A stretch of 64,000 nucleotides of DNA from Bdellovibrio sp. (GCA_014376435.1 JACMRL010000013.1:107256-171255), one strand, 5' to 3'; positions 52,885-61,967 are shown, numbered from the stretch's first letter. Translations and numbers: made by a program. Notes: generated by a model from the letters alone, not told the origin.

Positions 52885-54213
52885 ATGAAAAACAAAATAC
52901 ACTTCAAAAGCGTATTATTAACTCTATCCGTTATCTTTGCTACCTCTTTCGGTGCGCAAGCCATGGTAAACGGTAAGGGTACTTTGCGTATCGACATTCA
53001 AATGCCTGAGCAAGAACAGAAAGATCTATTAAGATCGGAACGAACGGATGTTCCGGCAGCACAGGCAAAAATTTATAAAGATGGAGAGCTCACTCAAGAA
53101 ACTGAGATTAACTTACATTCTCGCGGACAAAGCTCATTAAAAGAATATGATCGTAAAAATATGGAAGCTAAATCTAATTCCGAAGATGATAAAAATAAAA
53201 AACTTCATACGGGTTCAGTTAAAGCTAAAGAAATGATTTTATCCGCTTCTCCGGAAGACTACTTAGTTACTAAAAATATGTTAGTCTATCGTCTGTACAA
53301 AGCGGTGAATGTTCCAACGATGAATACTGAGTACGCAGAAGTAACTATCAATGGAAAATCGCAAGGTCTTTACATGACTTCGTCCAGCGCGGCCGAACAT
53401 CTCATTTTAGAAGAAGATGCAGAAGTTGTTTTCCGCAGACGCTACGCAGATTTCATCGAATTAAAAAAGGCAAAAAAATCTTTATCGGAAGCCGATATCA
53501 AAGCTTACGAAAGTAAATTAGCAGATCTTTATAAAATCGCTACGACCCAAAAAGGGGAAGAGCTGGTCGCAGGTCTTTCAAAAAACTTCAACGTAGATCA
53601 TTATTTACGCTGGTTAGCGGTTAATTACATCGTGAAAAACTCTGATTATTTTGACGAAGTTTTCTTCTTTGCTAAAAAAGACAAAAATAACGAAATGCAA
53701 TTTGATATTTTTCCTTGGGACTTAGATGACACTTTTGCAGAACAAATGCACGGTATGGGATTGCCCGGTTATATCAATCGTCATCAAGAAGGACGTTCTC
53801 AGCGTCAAATGCTTTACAGTTTTGAGAGCCAATTAGACCAGGCAGTATCACAAGACCGCGTTTTACTAACAAAATATTTTAACGTATTGAAGGAAGTCGT
53901 GGCTGAGCTATCGGATGATAAAGTTGACCACATTTTCGGAACAGTAAAAAATAAACTAATTCCTTATTTAGCCGATGCAGATATTTTAAATGGTGGACTA
54001 ATCGATATTCAAAAATCAGTGCACGACCCCGTATCAGTTTTAGCTGACATGGAAATAAAGCGTGATTTAGTTAAATCGCGCTTAGCGGAAATGCGTGCGG
54101 AATTAGCAGTGATTGCGACTGAAAATCCAGGAGAGCGTGCAAAATCTTTCTCTAAGTTCAGAAAGAAAATTAGCCGCATCGAGCAAAAAATTATGAGACA
54201 GATGTCTCAATAA
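52885..54213 (+). CDS. Secreted CotH-like kinase-fold protein
   Basis: 442 residues from ATG 52885. Signal peptide VLLTLSVIFATSFGAQA. Family features: LHSRGQSSLKEYDRK, corresponding to the CotH RGxSS loop, a TSSSAAEHL-type strand after QGLYM, the helix with VKNSDYFDEVFFF, and the metal-binding motif FPWDLDDTF, matching the CotH PWDxDxxF segment. Spore-coat CotH phosphorylates secreted proteins with ATP; bacterial extracellular homologues may modify surface or fibre proteins. The start is preceded by AAGAAG. A long charged C-terminal helix (about 395-442) is extra. Confidence 0.75.
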   Translation: MKNKIHFKSVLLTLSVIFATSFGAQAMVNGKGTLRIDIQMPEQEQKDLLRSERTDVPAAQAKIYKDGELTQETEINLHSRGQSSLKEYDRKNMEAKSNSEDDKNKKLHTGSVKAKEMILSASPEDYLVTKNMLVYRLYKAVNVPTMNTEYAEVTINGKSQGLYMTSSSAAEHLILEEDAEVVFRRRYADFIELKKAKKSLSEADIKAYESKLADLYKIATTQKGEELVAGLSKNFNVDHYLRWLAVNYIVKNSDYFDEVFFFAKKDKNNEMQFDIFPWDLDDTFAEQMHGMGLPGYINRHQEGRSQRQMLYSFESQLDQAVSQDRVLLTKYFNVLKEVVAELSDDKVDHIFGTVKNKLIPYLADADILNGGLIDIQKSVHDPVSVLADMEIKRDLVKSRLAEMRAELAVIATENPGERAKSFSKFRKKISRIEQKIMRQMSQ

Positions 54214-54376
54214 TTTTTAAATCTCCGCTCAGATTATTATTGTTCGAGGAACGTGGTCATTCGGTTGTATTAAGATGTTCGGCCGCTGCACCTTTTGATA
54301 CGGCCTCACAGGCTGTAAAAAGAATTGACGCTTTCGCACGATTACTTTAAATCTGGTTCACCAACCGGGAGATTTA

Positions 54377-55327
54377 ATGAAAGCGACAATCTTGTTTTTT
54401 GTTTTTATCGTATTTTGCCTGAACAGTTTTGCGCAAGAGACAAAGCCATCGGCACCTAGCATTTATCTTTCATACGACTACTATCACTATGATTTAAAAG
54501 GCTCATCGATTGCCACTACAAATATTTATACATTTGGCACGACGACGATTGATTACCATTTGTTATCTGCAACCTGGTTATTTAGTCCGACTTGGACACT
54601 CATTGCATTTGTTCCTTATAGCAAAACAATGGTTGAAACCATTTACGAACCAACTGCGACCGGTTTAAATTTCGCAACCAAAGATTATGTTGGCGGCTTC
54701 AATGATATTAGATTGATGGCGGTCACGCCCCTGTCGCTGAACCCCAATTATTTAACGATGTTCGATATTGGTTTCACGTTGCCAACGGGTAGCACCGACG
54801 AATATTTTACTTCGTCACCGAAGCAGCGCGCCGCTTATAATATGCAACTAGGATCCGGTACGCCGGATCTTTATATCGGTACAACAGTTACGAATACCAT
54901 GAATGATTTAATTTCTACAGCGCGCGCCCAAGTAGCTATTCGCGGTGGAAAAAATGCGATCGGCTATGCGCTTGGAAATGAATTTTTAGCAAAGCTTGCT
55001 TCAACCTATAATTTAAATCCTTATTTGGGTGTCGGGGTCAGTGCAAATTATAAAATGCGCGGTGCCATTCAAGGTCGCGACGCAAAGTATGAATTATTTA
55101 ATAACTACCAAAACGGATTAATTTCTGGCGATGGGCACCAATATTATCATGGCACCCAAGCAAATTGGGATGCAGCGGCCGTGGTTAAACTTCATACCCC
55201 CACATTCTACAGCGTAGTTGCATCGTTCGAAGTCGGTGTGCCATTTTGGCAAGGTGCCGCGAACAAAGATGACATTCGCATCGACACGCGCTATTACCTT
55301 GCAGGAAATTTGTCGACCGCGTTTTGA
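54377..55327 (+). CDS. Outer-membrane porin-like protein (meta-pathway/phenol transporter type)
   Basis: 316 residues with a signal peptide (LFFVFIVFCLNSFAQ). A barrel of alternating strands resembles the MetA-pathway-of-phenol-degradation porin family (PF13557-like), for example YDYYHYDLKGSS, LLSATWLFSPTWTLIAFVPYS and DIRLMAVTPL. C-terminal strand TRYYLAGNLSTAF ends in Phe. GGGAG precedes the ATG. The substrate cannot be deduced. Confidence 0.6.
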   Translation: MKATILFFVFIVFCLNSFAQETKPSAPSIYLSYDYYHYDLKGSSIATTNIYTFGTTTIDYHLLSATWLFSPTWTLIAFVPYSKTMVETIYEPTATGLNFATKDYVGGFNDIRLMAVTPLSLNPNYLTMFDIGFTLPTGSTDEYFTSSPKQRAAYNMQLGSGTPDLYIGTTVTNTMNDLISTARAQVAIRGGKNAIGYALGNEFLAKLASTYNLNPYLGVGVSANYKMRGAIQGRDAKYELFNNYQNGLISGDGHQYYHGTQANWDAAAVVKLHTPTFYSVVASFEVGVPFWQGAANKDDIRIDTRYYLAGNLSTAF

Positions 55328-55340
55328 TGCAAGACAGATC

Positions 55341-55368
55341 GGAAGCTCGAGCTCTTTGACGAGCTTCC
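55341..55368 (+). terminator. Hairpin after the porin-like gene
   Basis: GGAAGCTCG-AGCTCTTTGA-CGAGCTTCC: a perfect 9-bp stem, 14 bp after the stop, followed by AAAAATCTTTAGTTTTT. The U-run is delayed and interrupted, so its strength is uncertain. Confidence 0.5.
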
Positions 55369-55642
55369 AAAAATCTTTAGTTTTTAAATACGACCGCAAT
55401 TCGCTCGAATGATAATTTATTACGCCGAACAGTTCCGGCATAAGTTAAATCGGTAATGGGCCACGAGATGGGTCATTATGTTTTAAATCACATCTATAAG
55501 ATGCTCGCTTTTTTTGTAATTATTATTTTTAACGATCATTCCTCAGCTAAAACCCGAATTTTGATGGCGATGAAGTGGAAAGAGGAGAATATTAATCATG
55601 AAAAAAATAAAGAAAAATGAATAACAAGGAATGTTTCATAAT

Positions 55643-56512
55643 TCAGTGATGAAAAAAAGTTATTCCTGAAAGTTTTTCGACCTCATTGAGTGTGGTTTTA
55701 TACTTTTCCCAATCACTGGTAGGACTGGCGGTGTTTAACACAACGGCTATTGGTAAGCATGGGCTGGTAATGGAAGGTTGAGATCCGTCCGGATTGGTAT
55801 TAGGCATAATGACCGCGATGGTCTCGGTATTAGGGCCAATATCAGCCGCAGATTGGTTGGTATCGACTAAGAAAATAACTTTAAATTCTTTTGATGGAAC
55901 TTGAATATCTTGATGCGGTCCTATTTTTCCAAAGTCTTGATCGTAAATAGGACCGGCAATGATGTAAGCTTTCTTGTGCTCAGTGTGCACAACGTTACGC
56001 ATATGCTGTTCAAGATGCTCCCAGATCATTCGGTTCAAGAAGGGAGTTTGCGGAACAATATTACTCATAACAAATGTCATTTTATTATTTTCTATTTTGT
56101 CGGAGCGATCTGCCGAAGGAGTTTGATGGCCGCGGTCAAAGCAGAAGCCAGCGTACTCACTGACTTCCACAGGTTTTTTTAGACCCTGAGTTGAAGATTT
56201 TAAATACTTTGCTAACTCAACATCCGCAGTAAATGCCGTAGATCTTCCTGATTTACCAATACTTTTATCTTCTAGTTTCCAAGCAACCCAGTTTGGATTT
56301 CGTAAGTCCTTATTATAGGAAATAATATATTGCGAACGAGAAATAATTATTTCAGAGCTATTCATTGCGGGCAGACTGTTCGTGTATAAGTTAGTATTGT
56401 TTTTTAGATCAACGGACCCTAAAACGATTTCAACGTTTGCTAGGGCAAAATTGTGAGTGACCAAGATTAAAAGAAGGACTGATAATCTAAAATTAAAAGT
56501 TGATTTTAACAT
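55643..56512 (-). CDS. Secreted DNA/RNA non-specific endonuclease (NUC1 family)
   Basis: 289 residues with signal peptide (1-24, LLLILVTHNFALA). The catalytic motif CFDRGHQTPSADRS contains DRGH (H129 general base), and the magnesium/asparagine helix is MSNIVPQTPFLNRMIWEHLE (N160, E168). This is the beta-beta-alpha-Me nuclease fold of Serratia nuclease. The exported enzyme is expected to degrade prey or environmental nucleic acid (inference). No inhibitor gene is adjacent. Confidence 0.92.
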   Translation of the reverse strand: MLKSTFNFRLSVLLLILVTHNFALANVEIVLGSVDLKNNTNLYTNSLPAMNSSEIIISRSQYIISYNKDLRNPNWVAWKLEDKSIGKSGRSTAFTADVELAKYLKSSTQGLKKPVEVSEYAGFCFDRGHQTPSADRSDKIENNKMTFVMSNIVPQTPFLNRMIWEHLEQHMRNVVHTEHKKAYIIAGPIYDQDFGKIGPHQDIQVPSKEFKVIFLVDTNQSAADIGPNTETIAVIMPNTNPDGSQPSITSPCLPIAVVLNTASPTSDWEKYKTTLNEVEKLSGITFFHH

Positions 56513-56846
56513 TCATACGATCCTTTTCTGTTGCATTGTCCGCACCATAGAATAACAAATAATAAGCCCGTGTCCAAAATATAAAAAATTAAATAAATGT
56601 CATGTTGTAGAATGAACCTAGTTTATTGGAAGCTATCCGTGGATCATTTTAGGTGTCAAAAATAGTTACATCTGTGATCAATTTACAATCGTAATGCTTG
56701 TTGTTACTAATCTGTGTTTAGACATTCGGAGACCCTGCAGAAAGTTCAGTCCGACTTCCATTACAAGCCGTCATTCTTAAGGGTAAATTAGTTTCGTCTT
56801 GCTTTTTATTTGGCCCCGTTGATTAATCACGGCTGCAGGAGTACCT
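56513..56846. other. Divergent intergenic stretch
   Basis: 334 bp between the leftward nuclease gene and the rightward S41 protease gene. No gene, repeat or terminator that I can support; it should contain two promoters. Confidence 0.5.
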
Positions 56847-59327
56847 ATGCTTATTTCTATTATTTTGGTTCTTTTCCAGTCCGCATCCTTTGCCCAAACT
56901 GAAGCCGAAAAAGATATTGGCTATTTAAAAAATCGCCGCCAAGAAATGGTTATGTCACTGCCTAAGTACACGTCCGAAGAAAAGCACATCATCACAAGCC
57001 AGGCGATGATACTTCTTAAAGATCTTTATGTGAACCGTGCTTTGAAAGAGAAAGAGTTTCAGCAACGCCCTATTCCGCTGCTGGAAAGTATTTCAGAATT
57101 GGCGCCGCAGATGTCGGATTACGAATTTCACCTTCAGATGTCGCAGCTTTTTGTGAATCAGCGTGATGGCCATGTTGATTATTACCTACCGGCGCCGTTT
57201 GGGTGCTATGAAACGTATATTCCTTTAGATTTTACAACCGCGCGCGATTATATATCAAAAAAGCAAGTGGTGGCGATCAGCTCGATCGAAAAATCACAAC
57301 AGCTCTTAAAACTTATTCCGGAACTGAATGACTTGCAGGTTGGTGACGTGATTGAATTTTATGACGGCTTAAATCCATTTGAAGCCGCGCTCAGAACAAA
57401 AAGCTTCAACAGAGGTTCGAACAGTTCTGCCCAGATGCGATGGGGCTTAAGCTTATTAAATTTTAGAAATCATGCCCGACAAATATTGATTCCAGAAAAA
57501 GATTATGTCCAGCTGAACATTCGTCAGCGCTCAGGAAAAACCATCAATTTAATTATTCCTTGGCTTGTTGCACTTGATCACGAATGTGTTGATAAATCGG
57601 ATTCGAAAAATAAAGAAACTTCTGCTAAAACCTCAAACGGATTGAACAGCGGAATGGATGAAGATCAGCATCGAATGAACAAAAGGTTTCGACCCTATGA
57701 TAGAAAACGTGTCGTGCAACAACCCGGCAAAATCTGGAACGACACGGAAGTCTTGTCGGCAAATGCCGATCTTTCAAATCTCATCTCTACGGCAGAGCCC
57801 TCGATAAAATACAAAGTGATCCACAACGCGTCAGGCACCTTTGGTTACCTTTACATCGAAAAGTTCACAACGGATCAGCTTTCAGAGAAAAATTCTCGGC
57901 AACTGATCCGCGACTTACTAACGGGAGCTTTTTCGCAGACGGAAGGTCTGGTCCTAGATTTGCGCTCTAACCCGGGTGGAAATATTGATTACGCGGAAAG
58001 CCTGGTACAATTCTTCACAGCGAACAATGTAGAACCGAATGGCTTTCGACTTTTAACCACCGAATTAAATCAAAGTGTGCTGGAGGGTTTTGACGAATTC
58101 GACTTTTTAAAAGCGTGGAAGAAAGCTGTAGACCTTGGAAAATCAATGACCGAGGGCATCGGGATAACCTCCGCAAAATTTGCTAACTCTGACGGTCAGT
58201 TTTATTTTAAACCAGTTATCGTACTTAATAATGCGAAGTGTTTTTCAGCCTGTGACATGTTTTCAGCGGCTATGCAAGACAGTGGGGCGGCACTGATCTG
58301 GGGAGAAGACACGCGCACCGGTGGTGGTGGTGGCAACGTCATCAGACAAACGTATTTTCGTGGCGGCCACCAAAAAGAAAATCCCTTTGTTGAGCTTCCG
58401 CATGGTCAAGATATGCGAATTGCTTGGCGGCAAGCTGTACGCGCCGGAAAAAGCAAAGGCTTACTGATTGAGAATCGCGGTGTCGAGGCCGACGTTTTTG
58501 AAACCATTAATTTAGATGATATTATTCATTATGATCAGTTCTTGATGAATCGCCTTAGTCAAAGATTGAAATCAATGGGCCAAAAACAAAAAGGTTTTGC
58601 ACGGATCGTAAGCAATGAACGTATCACCTGGTTAACTAAACAAAGCTACGCGATACCCGTGCAGCTGGCGCAAACGTCTGAAATTCAAATCAAGGCGGAC
58701 GGAAAAATTCTAGGTACGCAAAATGTCAGTTCTGAAGGTCCGGAATTAAAACCTGTATTCATTAACTTAACTCCTTCAATGCAAACTAATTTAAAAAACT
58801 CGGGCTACCTTGAACTTGTTGGACTGTACCGCGGTAATAGGGTTTGGCGAAAAACAGTGGACTACCGAATTTTTTCTAACGTTTATTCAACGCTGCCACT
58901 TGATCTTAATTTCAATGCCGGTGCCGGTACGACACCATTGTATTTACTTTCAAGCGAAGCCCCTAGCGACGGCTGGCTCATTTTTAATAAAGCTTTAGTG
59001 GTGGGTGATGGCGACTTCTATCCTTCGGACCTGAAGGCAGAGGCGTCGCTTTTTGTGGATTTAAAAAATACGCCGCAGGCGCGCTTAAGTTTCGACGCAA
59101 AACTTTCCTCGGAAAAAGACTATGATTTATTTTCGGTCCTTATCATTGATCAAAATTCTCAGAAGACGGTGGTCGTAGGCCCCCTTTCAGGTGAATTCGC
59201 TTTTTCATCGTACGAAGTCGATCTTTCCAATTTTGCCGGACAAAAAATAGAGGTCCGCTTTGTCTTTGAAAGCGACAATGGCTTCAACTTGACGGGCCCG
59301 GAGTTATTTCGAATCCGATTGGAATAA
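56847..59327 (+). CDS. Secreted S41-family serine protease with C-terminal beta domain
   Basis: 826 residues, signal peptide (LISIILVLFQSASFAQ). The S41 core is at about 330-540: LVLDLRSNPGGNIDYAESL gives the substrate-binding motif. KCFSACDMFSAAM holds the predicted nucleophile Ser467, and EDTRTGGGGGNVI lies just downstream. The N-terminal 270 residues form an accessory domain (possible PDZ region with EFYDGLNP, not certain). The last 270 residues are beta-rich, resembling jelly-roll or Ig-type substrate-binding modules. A GCAGGAG ribosome binding site is five bases before the ATG. It is unusually large for C-terminal processing proteases. Confidence 0.85.
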   Translation: MLISIILVLFQSASFAQTEAEKDIGYLKNRRQEMVMSLPKYTSEEKHIITSQAMILLKDLYVNRALKEKEFQQRPIPLLESISELAPQMSDYEFHLQMSQLFVNQRDGHVDYYLPAPFGCYETYIPLDFTTARDYISKKQVVAISSIEKSQQLLKLIPELNDLQVGDVIEFYDGLNPFEAALRTKSFNRGSNSSAQMRWGLSLLNFRNHARQILIPEKDYVQLNIRQRSGKTINLIIPWLVALDHECVDKSDSKNKETSAKTSNGLNSGMDEDQHRMNKRFRPYDRKRVVQQPGKIWNDTEVLSANADLSNLISTAEPSIKYKVIHNASGTFGYLYIEKFTTDQLSEKNSRQLIRDLLTGAFSQTEGLVLDLRSNPGGNIDYAESLVQFFTANNVEPNGFRLLTTELNQSVLEGFDEFDFLKAWKKAVDLGKSMTEGIGITSAKFANSDGQFYFKPVIVLNNAKCFSACDMFSAAMQDSGAALIWGEDTRTGGGGGNVIRQTYFRGGHQKENPFVELPHGQDMRIAWRQAVRAGKSKGLLIENRGVEADVFETINLDDIIHYDQFLMNRLSQRLKSMGQKQKGFARIVSNERITWLTKQSYAIPVQLAQTSEIQIKADGKILGTQNVSSEGPELKPVFINLTPSMQTNLKNSGYLELVGLYRGNRVWRKTVDYRIFSNVYSTLPLDLNFNAGAGTTPLYLLSSEAPSDGWLIFNKALVVGDGDFYPSDLKAEASLFVDLKNTPQARLSFDAKLSSEKDYDLFSVLIIDQNSQKTVVVGPLSGEFAFSSYEVDLSNFAGQKIEVRFVFESDNGFNLTGPELFRIRLE

Positions 59328-59379
59328 TTTTATTTCTGAGTATCGACAAAATGATTATTTTGAATAATGGCTTTTGAAC

Positions 59380-60687
59380 TCATCGCAATCCATATTCGTT
59401 GTGACGAACCTCGTAGACTAAGTTTGTTTTAGCAATGTTTTGAATAACGGCGCTAAAAATCTCTCGATTTATGTTATCTAAGTTTGCGTCCCATTCATCA
59501 AATAAGAAAACTCGATCTTTAGAATTTTCAGCTTCGATATGTTTTAGGATGGCCATCGCTTTTTGGCCTGTCGACATTTCGTCAGATATTTGTTCAAAGA
59601 AAATTTCCATATTTGCAGGCACATAAACGGCTTGATCGCCAAGTTGTTGTTTTTTAATTTTTAGCCAAGTCGATTTACCGGCACCATTCGGACCGGTTAC
59701 CAATGTTCGTCCGTTTGAATGAATAAATTGAAGGTGTTCTTGTTTCATTCGCTGATCAAGAGTTTGCTTTTCTGGCGTCTGCATACTCGAAAAGAATCCA
59801 TTTAAAAGAGCTGACATCGAGTGATAATGTAAACCCAGTGTTCCCATCACCTCGATGTGTTGAATAATTTGAACCTGGCGATGTAACGTTGCAATCAAAG
59901 GAAATAAAACAACGGGATTTTGTAAACCCTGAATGATTAGATAAATCAATAACCCCATCACGGGCACCATGGTTACAAGAGTAATCAGTAGTTGAACGCT
60001 TTCTGTTTTGCTTCGATTTTTTAAAACGCGTGAGCTTAGTTCGCTAAAACAGTCCCCCTCTAGTTTATAAAGACTCTCTATATTCATTTGGTTACCAATC
60101 AATAATGTGTTCCAGGACTTAGACAGAATACTTGAATGAGCAACTCGGCTAGCCTGAGTTGCTGCACTCCACATCCCTAAAGGTTTAGCGAATACATAAG
60201 CAAAGAATCCGTAGATTGCAAAACTTCCGGTGTAAGCTCCAATAAAAGATTTATCTAAGGTTGCGCCAATCACCGCAATATTAAAAACTACGTTAAGAGC
60301 CGTAGTTAATAAATCGTTCCAGTAGAATGTAACTTGATCAATTACGTGAAATGACTCTCGCTGCATAAAACCAAATTTTTCATTTTGAGCAACAGAGTTC
60401 CCCAAAAGATCGATGCGTCCTTGATAATTTTTACGAAACAGGCCCAGGTATTTTTTCTGTATGGATAAAACCCATTTGTCTTGCAAATACTTTTGTAAAG
60501 AAACAGGAAAATAAACCAGTGTTAAACAGGACAAAAATCCAAATAGCTGTATTAAGAAACCACGCTGTTCATGTTGGGATGAGGTTAACTTAATTAGAAA
60601 ATAAGTTGAACCTGCGACCATTGCTTGCTGAATAACTATAACAAGTGACAAAAAGAAAAACTGTTTTGTCTTGATAAAAAATTTCAT
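59380..60687 (-). CDS. ABC transporter, cyclic-peptide-exporter type (SyrD/PvdE/YojI-like)
   Basis: 435 residues: an N-terminal six-helix exporter domain (about 10-270), then a fused ATP-binding domain. Walker A GPNGAGKST (332-340), ABC signature as STGQKAMAIL (372-381), Walker B VFLFDEWDANLD (393-404), H-loop His429 in YEVRHNEY. The FDEW-x-A and STGQ features are those of the cyclic peptide transporter family (SyrD, PvdE, microcin-exporting YojI). The domain is short: its helical subdomain is compact. It is downstream of the 51-codon peptide gene on the same strand and separated from it by a hairpin. Expected to export the mature peptide. Confidence 0.8.
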   Translation of the reverse strand: MKFFIKTKQFFFLSLVIVIQQAMVAGSTYFLIKLTSSQHEQRGFLIQLFGFLSCLTLVYFPVSLQKYLQDKWVLSIQKKYLGLFRKNYQGRIDLLGNSVAQNEKFGFMQRESFHVIDQVTFYWNDLLTTALNVVFNIAVIGATLDKSFIGAYTGSFAIYGFFAYVFAKPLGMWSAATQASRVAHSSILSKSWNTLLIGNQMNIESLYKLEGDCFSELSSRVLKNRSKTESVQLLITLVTMVPVMGLLIYLIIQGLQNPVVLFPLIATLHRQVQIIQHIEVMGTLGLHYHSMSALLNGFFSSMQTPEKQTLDQRMKQEHLQFIHSNGRTLVTGPNGAGKSTWLKIKKQQLGDQAVYVPANMEIFFEQISDEMSTGQKAMAILKHIEAENSKDRVFLFDEWDANLDNINREIFSAVIQNIAKTNLVYEVRHNEYGLR

Positions 60688-60722
60688 GACTTTCTCCGGT
60701 TAATTTAAACAAATAATAAAAC

Positions 60723-60746
60723 AAGGGCCCGGGTGGGTGGGCCCTT
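60723..60746 (-). terminator. Hairpin between the candidate precursor gene and the exporter gene
   Basis: On the minus strand AAGGGCCC-ACCCACCC-GGGCCCTT, an 8-bp G+C-rich stem, followed by TGTTTTATTATT. It lies 15 bp after the small gene's stop and 36 bp before the exporter's start. A partial terminator here would make more precursor than exporter, the usual layout of ribosomal peptide loci. Confidence 0.75.
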
Positions 60747-60760
60747 TAAACAATACTTTC

Positions 60761-60916
60761 CTAAACTTCTTCATCCAGTTCTTTAAGTAAGGCTTCAATG
60801 TCGACCGGGATCACATTAAGTAATCGTCTGACTACGCTTGGGCCTAAGTCGCTTTGAATATAAAGATCAACTTCCTCTTCGTTTGTGATAATTTCTGTTT
60901 CGAAACTGTTTTTCAT
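60761..60916 (-). CDS. Candidate RiPP precursor peptide, 51 residues
   Basis: MKNSFETEIITNEEEVDLYI then QSDLGPSVVRRLLNVIPVDI and a tail EALLKELDEEV. I use ATG 60916 because AAGGAGA sits 4-5 bases upstream; an in-frame upstream ATG at 60952 would prefix a Cys-rich MESCSCTNQGEC. The peptide is acidic and helical, with no cysteines in the chosen form. It lies between the exporter gene (downstream, same strand) and the divergent methyltransferase operon. Precursor status is inferred from size, position and the hairpin after it; no core is identifiable. A regulatory or docking protein remains possible. Confidence 0.6.
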   Translation of the reverse strand: MKNSFETEIITNEEEVDLYIQSDLGPSVVRRLLNVIPVDIEALLKELDEEV

Positions 60917-61080
60917 ACATTCTCCTTGGTTGGTACATGAACACGATTCCAAATTCGGTGCCGATTGCTGCCAGCTTTAAAACCTTGTAATTTCGATTAC
61001 AGAAAAATCTTGTCCGAAATCTAAGAATATTTTCTTAATTCCCGGAATTTTTTAAGAAGAAAAGATGCTAGGACGATTTT

Positions 61081-61167
61081 ATGGCCTATGCATCTGGTAC
61101 TCAGATTGAAATAAAGGTTTCCGTAGAGACTGTTATTAAAAATCGAACTAATCAGGGGACGGAATGA
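61081..61167 (+). CDS. 28-codon upstream ORF coupled to the methyltransferase gene
   Basis: MAYASGTQIEIKVSVETVIK then NRTNQGTE. AGGA at 61070-61073 is seven bases before the ATG, and its TGA overlaps the methyltransferase ATG (ATGA), giving translational coupling. It could be a second peptide substrate, a leader peptide or just a coupling frame. No homology is known to me. The hydrophobic-alternating middle (IEIKVSVETVI) would suit a beta-strand core. Confidence 0.4.
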   Translation: MAYASGTQIEIKVSVETVIKNRTNQGTE

Positions 61168-61967
61168 AAAAATTATCAATAGTTGGTGTTGGTACCAAAA
61201 GGTTTTCGCAAATCACATTAGCCGCATTGGCGCAAATTCAAGCAAGCCAAGCAATTTGTTACATTGAAACAGAAGAAGCAACTATAAAAAAATATGTGCC
61301 GGGTGAGCACCACTTAGTGAACCTAGATCCTTTTTATCAGAGCAATCAAACAGATATCGAGAACTATAAACAGATGATGAAAGCGATTATCAAAACGTTG
61401 CAATCATATGAGCAAGTTTGCTTTATCGTTGCGGGTCATCCGCGGTTAGGTGTTTTTTTGACCCGTGCTTTAGAAGCCTGGGGTAATAAAAATCAAGTGC
61501 AAGTAGAAGTATTTGAGGGTATTTCAAGTTTTGACGTGATGGCAAACGTGCTAAAGCTCGATATTCTTGAAAATGGAACAAGCCTTATCGATATTAATCG
61601 CGCCCTTCTATACAACCAAACGATCAATACTCAATGCGATCATTTCTTTTATCATGTGTGTTCGGTTGCAAATCCAATCGCAGATTTTCGCGGTTTCTTC
61701 GGTGGAAACCGGTTGGATTTACTCAAAGAGTATCTTTTAAAATACTACCCTAAAAATCATCCCATTGCTTTAGTGAAGGCTGCAAATTCAATCGACGAAG
61801 CATCTATGATCCTTAATTATACTGTCGAACAGGTAGATCAGTTAAATAAAGAAATTAATTTTTCAACAACACTATACATACCAGCACTCAAAAATCATTC
61901 GATTGATTTGAGTATATTGAAGATAATACAACAGCAAGCAGGCAGTCATGAAAATCTTAGCTTATAA
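61164..61967 (+). CDS. TP-methylase-fold SAM methyltransferase, borosin-type (OphM/SonM-like)
   Basis: 267 residues. N-terminus KLSIVGVGTKRFSQITLAAL is the SAM-dependent tetrapyrrole-methylase-like motif GVG.., followed by a segment ending LVNLDPFYQSN, then IENYKQMMKAIIKT. AGHPRLGVF (residues 90-98) corresponds to YGHPGVF in borosin enzymes; EGISSFD to PGVSAED. The VANPIADFRGF and TTLYIPAL segments also align. Order and spacing match the split-borosin alpha-N-methyltransferase SonM and the OphMA methyltransferase domain as I remember them. Y68 is conserved, but the catalytic Arg four positions before that Tyr and the Tyr of YGHPG are replaced (by Asp and Ala). Function is inferred: backbone N-methylation of a separate peptide. 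First gene of a three-gene overlapping operon; AGGGGA precedes the ATG. Confidence 0.75.
   Translation: MKKLSIVGVGTKRFSQITLAALAQIQASQAICYIETEEATIKKYVPGEHHLVNLDPFYQSNQTDIENYKQMMKAIIKTLQSYEQVCFIVAGHPRLGVFLTRALEAWGNKNQVQVEVFEGISSFDVMANVLKLDILENGTSLIDINRALLYNQTINTQCDHFFYHVCSVANPIADFRGFFGGNRLDLLKEYLLKYYPKNHPIALVKAANSIDEASMILNYTVEQVDQLNKEINFSTTLYIPALKNHSIDLSILKIIQQQAGSHENLSL

Noticed and set aside
60937..60990. 17-codon plus-strand frame MNTIPNSVPIAASFKTL as precursor
   Set aside because: No Shine-Dalgarno sequence (its upstream bases are the complement of the minus-strand one) and no coupling to the next gene.
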